Of a stretch of 32,577 nt of DNA, positions 7,744-15,982 are shown one piece after another. The DNA is from Lachnospiraceae bacterium (GTDB lineage: Bacteria > Bacillota > Clostridia > Lachnospirales > Lachnospiraceae): positions 1 to 32,577 of the forward strand of contig JAJQBS010000048.1 of NCBI GenBank assembly GCA_021203145.1, given 5' to 3'. Within the stretch, counting starts at the first letter, position 1; every line of letters begins with the position of its first letter. A program made the translations under genes and the position numbers. A model generated the notes under the pieces. That model was not told the DNA's origin. It was given only the letters and a program-made list of their open reading frames with translations, and made no database searches.

Positions 7744-9810
7744 TCACTCTCCCTCTCCGCGTCCTTCTGCTGCAGCCAGAATGACGGAAATCCGGATCGT
7801 TCCTTCTTCTTCATCCTGGTCATAATCGCTCTGATCCTGAACGGTCACGTGGATCTCATAGAGCGTGTCCGCGTCCATCTCTTCCTCTGCATCTACAACC
7901 TCTCCGTCCTCTGTCTTAATCTCCCAACAGTCCTCCTCTGCGTGCAGAAGACTCCCGTCGCCCTCCATCACGAAAAGGCAAAGTTCGCCCGCTTCGACGC
8001 CACTGATGCCATTCATGCGGAAGGCGATGACATTGTCTTCCTCCAGCGCGTCGATGACGGCTGTGTGCAGATAAGTCACCGGCGTCTCCTCCGTATCGGA
8101 GGCTTCCGCAAAATCTTCATCAGAGAGCAAAATCCGCTCGGTCTGATCCAGGTCGACCTCCACATCCGTAAAATTCGGAAGGTATACGAACCGATCCTGG
8201 AGCCGCAGGAGAATTTTCGCGTTTGTCGGCGCGTAGAGCGCGTTGCCGCTCACGTCCGCGATCATGCCCACGGCCATGTTGTTGAAGGACGCGTCGTCCG
8301 ATACCGGAACCTCCAGGACGGTCTCCCCGGTCTCAAAGTCCAGGACGTAATAGCACCAGTATCCGGTCTCCAGATTCTGCCAGTAGCCGTACAGGTAACC
8401 GGTCGCCGTGGAAAGCTTCAGCATCGAGGTGTCACGGATGTCTTCCCGGGTCCAGACCACTTCCATCCGGTAAGAATCGCCGTCTTTGATCACGTCAATC
8501 CGCTCTGCGCCCGGGGAGATATATTCATTTCCCTCCGCCATCCAGTTCGCGTCATAAATGTTTTCATAGGTCTGGATGGAGGAATCCGCGTCCGGGTCGT
8601 TCAGGCCGGAATTGCCCGCGCCGAACCAGTTGCAGACCACCACTGAGGTCAGCTCCTCCGATGAGGAGTAGGCAATGATGGAATTCTCCACTGATACCTG
8701 CTCTGTCCCGGTCAGGGAATCCAGCACTGCGGTCTGCGCCACAACCTCTCCGGTCTCCATGGAAACAGCGATCAGGTTCACCGGATAGCAGTTATCCGTA
8801 AATAATACCAGCTCATTCGTCAGTGTCGGCGAGGAGCCGCCGCCCCACGCAAGCCCGATTCCGGTCACCTCCGACCCTTCGAGCGGTGCTTTGTCTTCCG
8901 ACTCATAGTCTACCTTCCAGTTTGTCTCTACGCCGCCGCTCTCGTCCGCCGTAAAGAGATAACAGGACTTGTTCGTCAGGATCACAACGCCTGACGGACA
9001 CGACGCGATCCCGTTTTCCGCATTTTCTCCCTCTGTGAGGCGCAGGAAAAAGGTATTTTCAGTAAGATCCGCCTCTTCCCCGGCCAGAACCGCATCAATA
9101 TAGGCACGGCTCAGGTATCCGACAAACCCGTCGTCGGAGTATTCCGGGTTTTTCCGGAATCCACCGCTCACAAACCAGAGGTTGCCGTCATAGTCGTAAA
9201 TGATACTCAGCAGGTTCGTGTCGATATCGTCTCCGAGCACCGCCACCGCTTCCGATACAATGTCCACGTCCAGAAGCTTCTCAAATACCTCAAGGACATT
9301 GCCGTCCTCATCCTTCGTCTGCATGATCATCACGTGGCCGTGGCTGGTCGGGCATACGACGTTGCCATCGGAATCACAAAACGAATAGGGTGTCTGAATG
9401 TTATAGGATTCCTCGTCATGCTGGGCAGGGATAAAACTGCCCAGGAGCTCCACCGTATCCATGGAGAGGTCTTTGATCGCAAATCCGCTCAGATACGTGC
9501 AGACCGCGAGCCCGTCGTCGTCAAAAAACGCGTTCGGAGTCGCGTTGTAGGAGGTCGGCTCCTCCCCGTAGTTCACTTCCGGATAAATACCCAGCGACTG
9601 CACGGAGCTGATGACGTCCGTGCCATACGGGTCATTATGAATCGTGGCGTCCAGGCTGCCGATATAAGGGTTGGGCTCCACAGCCTTGTCTTCCAGGACC
9701 GTCGGGGCAAGCGATGTCTCTTCTTCTGCGAAGGCCGTGGCCGTACCTCCGGCCAGGCAGGCGCCGGCAAGCAGCAATGGCAGAACTGCTTTTAAACTGT
9801 TTTTCTTCAT
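7744..9810 (-). CDS. Secreted protein of unknown function, acidic, propeller-like
   Basis: A 688-residue protein with a Sec signal peptide: Lys-Lys at the N-terminus, a hydrophobic core LPLLLAGACLAGG and cleavage near ATAFAEEE. The cysteine in AGACLAG could also suggest a lipoprotein box, but the cleavage-site context fits signal peptidase I better. The mature part is strongly acidic and built from repeated beta-strand-like segments with phrases such as DGNLWFV, SGNALYAPT and ETGEVVAQT, which is typical of beta-propeller or quinoprotein-like folds. No catalytic motif was recognised. GGAGG lies 9 bases before the ATG. It follows the symporter gene by 74 bases and is probably in one transcription unit with it and the alkylsulfatase, so it may act outside the cell on the same substrate. 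The function remains open. Confidence 0.8.
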   Translation of the reverse strand: MKKNSLKAVLPLLLAGACLAGGTATAFAEEETSLAPTVLEDKAVEPNPYIGSLDATIHNDPYGTDVISSVQSLGIYPEVNYGEEPTSYNATPNAFFDDDGLAVCTYLSGFAIKDLSMDTVELLGSFIPAQHDEESYNIQTPYSFCDSDGNVVCPTSHGHVMIMQTKDEDGNVLEVFEKLLDVDIVSEAVAVLGDDIDTNLLSIIYDYDGNLWFVSGGFRKNPEYSDDGFVGYLSRAYIDAVLAGEEADLTENTFFLRLTEGENAENGIASCPSGVVILTNKSCYLFTADESGGVETNWKVDYESEDKAPLEGSEVTGIGLAWGGGSSPTLTNELVLFTDNCYPVNLIAVSMETGEVVAQTAVLDSLTGTEQVSVENSIIAYSSSEELTSVVVCNWFGAGNSGLNDPDADSSIQTYENIYDANWMAEGNEYISPGAERIDVIKDGDSYRMEVVWTREDIRDTSMLKLSTATGYLYGYWQNLETGYWCYYVLDFETGETVLEVPVSDDASFNNMAVGMIADVSGNALYAPTNAKILLRLQDRFVYLPNFTDVEVDLDQTERILLSDEDFAEASDTEETPVTYLHTAVIDALEEDNVIAFRMNGISGVEAGELCLFVMEGDGSLLHAEEDCWEIKTEDGEVVDAEEEMDADTLYEIHVTVQDQSDYDQDEEEGTIRISVILAAAEGRGEGE

Positions 9811-9865
9811 AAATTACGACCTCCCTGTTTATTGATTGTTTGTAATGAAACTGTTCGTTTCAAAT

Positions 9866-9907
9866 CTTTCTCAGCAACCCTTTCTCAGCAATTCTTTCTC
9901 AGCACTT
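9866..9907. repeat. 14-bp tandem repeat spanning the stop codon of the symporter gene
   Basis: Three units CTTTCTCAGCAACC, CTTTCTCAGCAATT, CTTTCTCAGCACTT at 9866-9879, 9880-9893 and 9894-9907. On the minus strand the right-hand unit encodes part of the protein (VLRK), the middle one holds the final residues and the TGA (9887-9885), and the left one is downstream, so the unit copies the last codons of the gene. Confidence 0.85.
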
Positions 9908-11486
9908 CCTCATCCAGCATGTCAAGCCTGGAGGCTATAAATACCGTCTCTACCTGCAGGCTGGTCAGATTCGCGGTTGTCGCCGCAAAGTCGAGAATCG
10001 AATTCACTGCCACCGCGAGCGCGACCGCCTCGACGGGAATCCCCAGCTGCGTAAATACGACCGCGTAGCAGGCTACCGACCCGCCGGGGACCGGCGGCGC
10101 AGCGATGGCCACAAGCACGGACACCAGCACGCACATCACCAACCAGACCGGGGTGATACTCACATCATAGTTCTCCGCCATGCACAGGGAGACCACAATA
10201 AAACACAGCACTACCCCCGGCATGAATGTGACCTGCCCGAGCGGCACAGCGAAGTTCGTGGCCTTTGACGAGATCCCCAGCTTCTTTTCGCAGGTCTCGA
10301 GATTTGACGCGAACGCCGCCGCCGAGGATGCGGTCGACACACCGATCAGAAACGTCGGGAAAAGCTTTTTCACCAGGGTCACGATGCTGATCCGGTACCG
10401 CACAGACATGGCGACGACATAGAAAACCACACACAGCATACACGCCGGTATTCCAAGCAAAAAGATCTTTATGATCCCTGCCGGATTGCTCAGCGCATCT
10501 GACATCATCAGGGAGAAAATGCTTAAAAACACAAAAAGCGGAATGGTTTTCCCGAGCGCTCCCATCAGAAAGCTTACCACATCATTGAGCTGCTCGAACA
10601 GGCTCCGTGCAGCCTGCACGCGATCCCCGAGAATCAGGAGAGCCAGTCCTACACACACGCCCATAAAAATGACCTGCATGATATTTCCCTCCTGGAAAGG
10701 AGTAATAATATCCGACGGAACGATGTCCAGAATCATCTGGTAGACAGACAAAAAACCACTCATGCCGTCGCCCGCTCCCTCCAGCGACAGGGGAAAGAAC
10801 CACATCAGGATCAGCACCGCCGCCGCTCCGATCCCAAACATGGCAAAGAGCATGCCGGAAATCATTTTTTCCCCGATCCTGCCGATCGTACTCAGGTCGC
10901 CGATATTAAAAATCCCCCAGCAGATAGATAAAAAAATCATCGGCGAGGCGATCGCCCTCAGTGCGCCGAGAATCATCTGGAACAGAGGATCGGTCAGGGC
11001 GAGGATCCCATCCTGCGCGCTCTGCGGCAGGCGGGAAACGCCCAGTCCGGCCACGATTCCAAAGACAATCGCCATCAAAAGCAGCGCCGCCTGCCCGATC
11101 TGCCGCTTTTTCGGCGGCCAGGCGCTCAGGCAGTTCTCACCGTTTTTATAAGAATACTCGAAGGCAAACCCTGCCTGGGAGAGCAGACGGTTATACAGAA
11201 ACGCTTCCTCGTCATTTTCCGCCTGCACATCCATGCGGTTTCCGGCTACCCGCACCTGGAAATACTGCTTTCCGAACCGTTTCCCTGTGCGTAGGGTTGT
11301 TTTCGCGCCTTCCCCCAGCCCGGCCAGCCAGATCTCCAGGATCTCTTCCATTGACAATCGGAGACGAAGAATATCCTTTTTATCCATCTCCGCTTCCGTC
11401 AGCGCCTCCTGGCAGATGACAGACAGCCGGTCTATCGTTTCTGCCGAAAGCAGGAATGCTTCCGTACGTGCTTTCATTTCACTCAT
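9885..11486 (-). CDS. DAACS/SDF-family symporter with an N-terminal degenerate HATPase-like domain
   Basis: A 533-residue membrane protein. Residues 1-125 are soluble and look like a decayed GHKL ATPase: an N-box-like SMEEILEIW near 45-53 and a C-terminal strand pair (YSYKNGENCLSAW) very similar to the SpoIIAB-like protein at 6014-6451, but without the glycine-rich G1 and G2 boxes. From about 130 the chain is a dicarboxylate/amino acid:cation symporter with the TASSAAAFA hairpin and a VPGG second hairpin. Key residues differ from the family (GltPh numbering): NMDG is replaced by FMPG, Asp390 by Asn495, Arg397 by Ala502 and Asp405 by Leu510, while Asp394 and Asn401 are kept as Asp499 and Asn506. 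A dicarboxylate substrate is therefore unlikely. It follows the alkylsulfatase gene by 20 bases. Confidence 0.82.
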   Translation of the reverse strand: MSEMKARTEAFLLSAETIDRLSVICQEALTEAEMDKKDILRLRLSMEEILEIWLAGLGEGAKTTLRTGKRFGKQYFQVRVAGNRMDVQAENDEEAFLYNRLLSQAGFAFEYSYKNGENCLSAWPPKKRQIGQAALLLMAIVFGIVAGLGVSRLPQSAQDGILALTDPLFQMILGALRAIASPMIFLSICWGIFNIGDLSTIGRIGEKMISGMLFAMFGIGAAAVLILMWFFPLSLEGAGDGMSGFLSVYQMILDIVPSDIITPFQEGNIMQVIFMGVCVGLALLILGDRVQAARSLFEQLNDVVSFLMGALGKTIPLFVFLSIFSLMMSDALSNPAGIIKIFLLGIPACMLCVVFYVVAMSVRYRISIVTLVKKLFPTFLIGVSTASSAAAFASNLETCEKKLGISSKATNFAVPLGQVTFMPGVVLCFIVVSLCMAENYDVSITPVWLVMCVLVSVLVAIAAPPVPGGSVACYAVVFTQLGIPVEAVALAVAVNSILDFAATTANLTSLQVETVFIASRLDMLDEEVLRKNC

Positions 11487-11506
11487 AGCTTATCCTCACA
11501 TAACCT

Positions 11507-13603
11507 CTACGGTTCGATAATATTGAATGCTCCATTATTCTCCGCCACCAGACCAATGATCGTCTCAAGAATCGTTTCATCCCCATCCACCTGGATCGCC
11601 TGCTCCGCGGTCTCAAGGCTCTTTGTGATAAGCGCATAGATCGCTATTTTGTTGCAGGTCAGGCTCGCGGAAGCGGTGTCGTCCGACTGGTCTTCATAGT
11701 AGAGCAGCGCCCCGTGGTAGAAGTGCAGCAGGTACTGCTCATCGACGTCCTGCAGGTACAGATTTACCTTGAAATCAGCGTCCGCCGACAGCTCCGTGCT
11801 GGTCATAATTCCCAGATAATCCAGAAGGAGCTTCCCGGTCAGGCTCTGCCGGAGCCTCAGGCTTCTTGTCGTCTCCTTAGTCGGCTCGGTGTATCCGTTG
11901 CGCAGCTCCCAGGCTCCGGCCAGATAAGCGTTTCGCCACGCGCCGGATTCCGACTGGTAGCCAAGCTGCTCCAGCGCATCCGCGCACAGATAACGCGCCT
12001 TCTGGTTCTCCGGATCCGCGTACACAAGCACATTCGTCACCTCCGCCACCCAGCGGTACTCCCCGTTCTCATAATCCTCCAGCGCAAGGGCAAGCACCCG
12101 GTCCGTGTCTCCGAGATATTGCACCCATTTCTTCGCGCTGTCCGTCGGCGAGAGAGGGTTGAGGTGAGCCGGGTTCGCGTCATACCATCCCATGTATCTC
12201 TGGTAAACTGCTTTGGAGTTGTGCGCGAGAGTGCCATAGTACTGCCTGGTATACCAGACCTTCGCGAGCGCTTCCGGCAGTTTGATCATTTCCGCGATCT
12301 CATCGGAGGTGTACCCGTCGTTGATATACATCAGAGTCCGGTCATTAATATACTTATAGACAGCGGCCGTATTTGTCAGATATTCACTGATCGCTTCCTG
12401 CCCGAAATGCGGCCAGTTGTGCGACTGGAACACGACATCCGTCCTGTCGCCGTAAAGCGTCTTCGCCTCATTGAGATACTGCGCCCAGGCATTGCCATCC
12501 CGCACCTGCGCACCGCACAGCGTGTAAAGATTGTGCATGGTACCCGTCGCGTTCTCTGCGATCCAGAGCGCCCTCTTCTGTGGAAAATACGCGTTCATCT
12601 CCTCGGGAGCCTCCGTCCCCGGCGTGAGCTGAAACTGAATCTCCAGGCCGTCGACCGTGATCGTCTCACCGGTAGCGGTGACCTCATAAGTCGGCGCGAT
12701 AAAAGTAACAGATCCGGCGGACTGGCCTGTGCCGATCCCGACCGATACCCGCCCTTTCTCTCCCGGCGTCAGAAAGCTCCCATACTGATAGTAAGCCCTC
12801 CTTGACATGGCGGTACCCGCATAGACATTTTCTGAGACGACGTCCTCCAGAAAGCCTTCAGGGACAATCACGGGAACCTTTCCGGACGCCAGCTGCTCGT
12901 CCAGGGATAAGCCTGCGTCCGCCACTTCGTCCTCGCTGATGACGCCCTCCATCCCGCCATAATGGTCGACATGCGTATGGCTGATGATCATGGCCTTCAC
13001 CGGACGTTCGCCAAGATTTTTCTCAATCAGCTGCATCGCGGCAGCCGCGCACTCAGCCGTCATGGTCGTATCAATGACCACCCAACCGGAGTCCGTCGCC
13101 ACAACCGTCAGGTTCGCCATGTCATAGCCGCGTACCTGGTAAATTCCCTCCATTACCTCAAAGAGACCATAAAAATGGTTCAGCGACGCATTGCGCCAGA
13201 GTCCCGGGTGCACCGTATCCGGCGCTTCCGTGTCGTAATCCAGAAAATCATACGCGTCCTGCGACCAGATCACGCTCCCATCCTCGTCCGTGAGCTCCAG
13301 CGTCTCCGGCGCGTCAATCAGCCCCTTCGTCGCGCATTCATATTCCTCCTCATCCTCAAAATCCATGATGTCATAGTGCGCACGGTTCGCCTCGGCGGTA
13401 TATTCCGTCGCGTCCTTCTGTTCACCGTCCAGCACGGAAAGTGCCTCTGCCACGTCAGATGACAGTTCCGAAGCCGCCTCCGTCTGGGGCTCCGTCGACT
13501 CCTCTGCCCTCGCCCAGGTGCCCAGAATGCCTGACGCGGCCAGCGTCGCCGCCCCCGCCGCAGTACCCCGTATAAAATCTCGTCTTGAAATCGAATCGCT
13601 CAT
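11507..13603 (-). CDS. TAT-exported alkylsulfatase-like metallo-beta-lactamase-fold hydrolase
   Basis: About 698 residues, related to SdsA1/BDS1-type alkyl sulfatases that cleave alkyl sulfate esters. A twin-arginine signal is at the N-terminus (RRDFIRG at 7-13 followed by an Ala/Gly-rich hydrophobic stretch). Zinc ligands are visible: HTHVDHYGG (209-217), Glu334, Glu350 in the AEN motif, and His in HNWPHFG (395-401). The dimerisation and C-terminal SCP2-like regions follow, so the length is normal. I chose the ATG at 13603 because GAAGGAGGA lies just upstream; an in-frame ATG at 13633 would add ten residues ahead of the RR motif. It is first in a minus-strand group with the symporter and the secreted protein, which suggests release and uptake of a sulfated or amphiphilic compound. 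Its promoter region has a palindrome and two leader hairpins. Confidence 0.88.
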   Translation of the reverse strand: MSDSISRRDFIRGTAAGAATLAASGILGTWARAEESTEPQTEAASELSSDVAEALSVLDGEQKDATEYTAEANRAHYDIMDFEDEEEYECATKGLIDAPETLELTDEDGSVIWSQDAYDFLDYDTEAPDTVHPGLWRNASLNHFYGLFEVMEGIYQVRGYDMANLTVVATDSGWVVIDTTMTAECAAAAMQLIEKNLGERPVKAMIISHTHVDHYGGMEGVISEDEVADAGLSLDEQLASGKVPVIVPEGFLEDVVSENVYAGTAMSRRAYYQYGSFLTPGEKGRVSVGIGTGQSAGSVTFIAPTYEVTATGETITVDGLEIQFQLTPGTEAPEEMNAYFPQKRALWIAENATGTMHNLYTLCGAQVRDGNAWAQYLNEAKTLYGDRTDVVFQSHNWPHFGQEAISEYLTNTAAVYKYINDRTLMYINDGYTSDEIAEMIKLPEALAKVWYTRQYYGTLAHNSKAVYQRYMGWYDANPAHLNPLSPTDSAKKWVQYLGDTDRVLALALEDYENGEYRWVAEVTNVLVYADPENQKARYLCADALEQLGYQSESGAWRNAYLAGAWELRNGYTEPTKETTRSLRLRQSLTGKLLLDYLGIMTSTELSADADFKVNLYLQDVDEQYLLHFYHGALLYYEDQSDDTASASLTCNKIAIYALITKSLETAEQAIQVDGDETILETIIGLVAENNGAFNIIEP

Positions 13604-13632
13604 TGCCTGTTCCTCCTTCTCACACTTTACCA

Positions 13633-13681
13633 CGCCAGCTCCTGCCTGGCGGATACCTGTTACGGCAGGTCTTCCCCTGCC
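13633..13681 (-). promoter_or_regulatory. Two leader hairpins ahead of the alkylsulfatase gene
   Basis: In the 5' leader, read on the minus strand, a stem GGCAGG/CCTGCC (13681-13664) is followed by CGCCAG/CTGGCG (13651-13633), about 30 bases before the start codon. They could affect translation or mRNA stability. No named RNA family was recognised. Confidence 0.4.
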
Positions 13682-13735
13682 AGATTTCCATCATCTCAAC
13701 AGCCACAGGTGCGGCCTGTAACCGCAAACGATATA

Positions 13736-13781
13736 ATTATACCAAAACAAAAAAGAAAATGGAACTATACAAAAGTATAGT
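13736..13781 (-). promoter_or_regulatory. Extended -10 promoter and palindromic operator of the alkylsulfatase group
   Basis: On the minus strand a TGGTATAAT extended -10 box lies at 13744-13736. No good -35 is present; in its place, 23-40 bases upstream of the -10 box, is the palindrome ACTATAC-AAAA-GTATAGT (13764-13781). A palindrome over a weak -35 fits binding by an activator or repressor. The regulator is not identifiable from the window. The rest of the 312-base divergent region 13604-13915 holds the leader hairpins and the adenine deaminase promoter. Confidence 0.55.
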
Positions 13782-13852
13782 CTTGCGGAAATCGACAGGG
13801 TTTTTTTCATAAAATTTCCCATAAAAGCCTTTCTCGTCATACAAAAAAAATC

Positions 13853-13881
13853 TTGCGTCATCCCCACAAGAATGCTATAGT
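13853..13881 (+). promoter_or_regulatory. Promoter of adenine deaminase
   Basis: TTGCGT (13853-13858) and TATAGT (13876-13881) with a 17-base spacer, about 28 bases before the AGGGGGG ribosome site and 35 bases before the start codon. The leader is too short for a purine riboswitch. Confidence 0.6.
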
Positions 13882-13915
13882 GGAGTGCAAAGTCAGACAG
13901 GGGGGACCAGAAATC

Positions 13916-15787
13916 ATGCTTACCGTACATTCACTGGAAAATACCATACAGACCGCCCGCGGCAAAATGAGCGCGGATCTCGTAATCCGGAACGCCGCCG
14001 TATTAAACGTATTTACCGAGCGTTTTGAGAATAAAGATATCTTCATAAAGGATGGCGTCATCGCGGCTGTCCGCGCCGGGACTGCCGCGATGACTTCTGA
14101 GAGCGGACAGCATGGCGGCCGTTCCGCGATTGGCAGTGCCGGGATGATTTCTGAGAACGGACAGCATAGCGACCGCTTTGCGATTGGCAGCGATGGGAAC
14201 GCCGGAATGACTTCTGAGAGCGGACAGCATGGCGGGCGCTTTGCGATTGGCGGCGCGGAGGAGATTGACGCGGAGGGCAAAGCGCTTGTCCCCGGGTTTA
14301 TCGACGGACACATGCATCTGGAGAGCTCTCTCGTATCTCCGAAGCAATACTGCAAAGCGGTCGTCCCCCACGGAACCACTGCGATTATCGCTGACCCGCA
14401 CGAGATTACCAATGTGTTAGGCGAGATAGGGTTTCAATATATCCAGGAAGCGACGAGAGGGCTTCCGCTCGACATTTATCTGATGGTGCCTTCCTGCGTC
14501 CCCGCGACCCCATTTGACGAATCCGGCGCGGCCATCACCCCGGAAGACATTGCGCGGATGCTTGCGAAGCCGGATGTGTCAGGACTCGCGGAGATGATGG
14601 ATTTCCCCGGCGTGCTTGGCTGTGACCGCGGCGTGCTGGAAAAGCTGGCCATCGCACAAAACGCCGGAAAGATCATCGACGGGCATGCGCCCGGACTTTC
14701 GGGCGCGGATCTCAACGCGTACATCGCCGCCGGCGTGCGCTCCGACCATGAGTGTTCCACAGCAGAAGAAGCGATGGAAAAGATCAGCCTCGGGCAGTGG
14801 ATCATGATCCGGGAAGGCACTGCCTGCAAGAACCTTCTGAATCTTCTGCCGCTCTTCGAAAAGCCCTGGTGCGACCGCTGCATGCTGGTGACGGACGACA
14901 AACACCCCGGCGATCTGATGCGGGAGGGGCACATCGACCACATCATCCGCAAGGCGATCGCGCACGGCGCGGATCCGGTCTGCGCGTACAAGATGGCGTC
15001 CTTCAACGCATGCGTCTATTTCGGCCTCTCGCAGAACGGCGCCATCAGCCCCGGCCGCTATGCGGATTTTGTGCTGCTGGATGACGTCGGCACCGTAAAA
15101 ATACATTCCGTCTATAAAAGAGGAAAGCGGATCGACCATCAGATTGACGCTTGCATCAACGCTCTGAGCGGCACAAACCCTTATGCCCTGCAGGTGTGCG
15201 ATACAGTCCACATCCCGGAAATCACGGAAGAAAGCTTTGCGCTAAAAAAGCCGCAGGAGAAAATCATTGGCCTTGTACCCGGAGAGATTCTTACGACAGA
15301 CGAAGGATATGCCTCCAAAATTGATGTCGCAAACGACATCTGTAAGGTGGCGGTCATCGAGCGCCATCACAATACCGGGCACATGGGCATCGCGTTTTTA
15401 AAGGGATATGGGCTGAAAAAAGGCGCGATCGCTACAAGCGTCGCGCATGATTCTCACAATGTCATTGTCGCCGGAGCCAGTGAGCGGGATATGGCGTTTG
15501 CCATCTCTCAGATCAGGCAGATGCAGGGCGGCATGGTCGTCGTGGCGGACGGAACCGTAAAAGCGGGGCTTGCCCTGCCGATCGCCGGCCTGATGTGCGA
15601 CCTGGATGCCGAGAGCGCCGAAGAGCAGCTGACAAAGGCAAAAGCCGCGGCCCACGAGCTGGGCGTAAGCACCGGCATTGATCCCTTTATGACCCTGTCC
15701 TTTTCCAGTCTCGCCGTGATCCCAAGGCTGCGCCTGACCACAAAGGGCGTCGTAGAGGTCGGGGACTCTCGCGCTGTCCTGGTATAA
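13916..15787 (+). CDS. ade: Adenine deaminase
   Basis: A 623-residue amidohydrolase that converts adenine to hypoxanthine and ammonia in purine salvage. The metal site HMHLESS in the GFIDGHMHLESS region, the conserved ADPHEITNV, the DDKHPGDL stretch and the C-terminal adenine deaminase domain (HHNTGHMGIAFLKGYGLKKG and VAHDSHNVIVAG regions) are all present, so it should be functional. The ATG at 13916 is preferred over an in-frame one at 13853 because AGGGGGGACC lies just before it and the longer start would sit inside the promoter. Residues 59-114 are an unusual insertion of three repeats (MTSESGQHGGR type) between the first beta strands and the EEIDAEGK loop. The gene is monocistronic, divergent from the alkylsulfatase group and convergent with the STAS gene. 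The 195-base gap after it has no clean terminator. Confidence 0.95.
   Translation: MLTVHSLENTIQTARGKMSADLVIRNAAVLNVFTERFENKDIFIKDGVIAAVRAGTAAMTSESGQHGGRSAIGSAGMISENGQHSDRFAIGSDGNAGMTSESGQHGGRFAIGGAEEIDAEGKALVPGFIDGHMHLESSLVSPKQYCKAVVPHGTTAIIADPHEITNVLGEIGFQYIQEATRGLPLDIYLMVPSCVPATPFDESGAAITPEDIARMLAKPDVSGLAEMMDFPGVLGCDRGVLEKLAIAQNAGKIIDGHAPGLSGADLNAYIAAGVRSDHECSTAEEAMEKISLGQWIMIREGTACKNLLNLLPLFEKPWCDRCMLVTDDKHPGDLMREGHIDHIIRKAIAHGADPVCAYKMASFNACVYFGLSQNGAISPGRYADFVLLDDVGTVKIHSVYKRGKRIDHQIDACINALSGTNPYALQVCDTVHIPEITEESFALKKPQEKIIGLVPGEILTTDEGYASKIDVANDICKVAVIERHHNTGHMGIAFLKGYGLKKGAIATSVAHDSHNVIVAGASERDMAFAISQIRQMQGGMVVVADGTVKAGLALPIAGLMCDLDAESAEEQLTKAKAAAHELGVSTGIDPFMTLSFSSLAVIPRLRLTTKGVVEVGDSRAVLV
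14089..14256. repeat. In-frame tandem repeat inside adenine deaminase
   Basis: Three units of 54, 63 and about 51 bases, each beginning with ATGAYTTCTGAGARCGGACA (Y = C/T, R = A/G) and ending near GCGATTGGC. All lengths are multiples of three, so the reading frame is kept. They fall in a surface loop before the conserved catalytic domain. Confidence 0.9.
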
Positions 15788-15806
15788 TTAATTCCGCGGC
15801 GGCGTG

Positions 15807-15842
15807 CCACAGCCAGCCAGTGCACCACAGTTAGCCAGTCCC
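15807..15842. repeat. 18-bp direct repeat downstream of adenine deaminase
   Basis: CCACAGCCAGCCAGTGCA and CCACAGTTAGCCAGTCCC are adjacent and similar. With only two copies this is weak, but it follows the 3'-end location of the other arrays in the window. Confidence 0.4.
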
Positions 15843-15982
15843 GCAGACGCCATCCCGCCATCCGCCTGTACCTGTATGGCAGGGCGCCTTTTGCATTCTC
15901 CCGAAAAGCCACCGCCGCCGGCCCCGGCGCGCCGGGAAGCCGCTGAAACCGGTGGCGAAACAGAGAATTCATATATATTCCA

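Noticed and set aside
7528..8646. A 372-codon plus-strand open frame over the secreted-protein gene
   Set aside because: The minus-strand protein has a signal peptide and ribosome site; the plus-strand translation is rich in His, Arg and Val without motifs, typical of an antisense shadow.
11714..12805. A 363-codon plus-strand open frame antisense to the alkylsulfatase
   Set aside because: The minus strand carries the zinc-site motifs and TAT signal; the antisense frame has neither motif nor ribosome site.
13882..13915. A purine riboswitch in front of adenine deaminase
   Set aside because: The leader is only about 30 bases, far too short for the aptamer.
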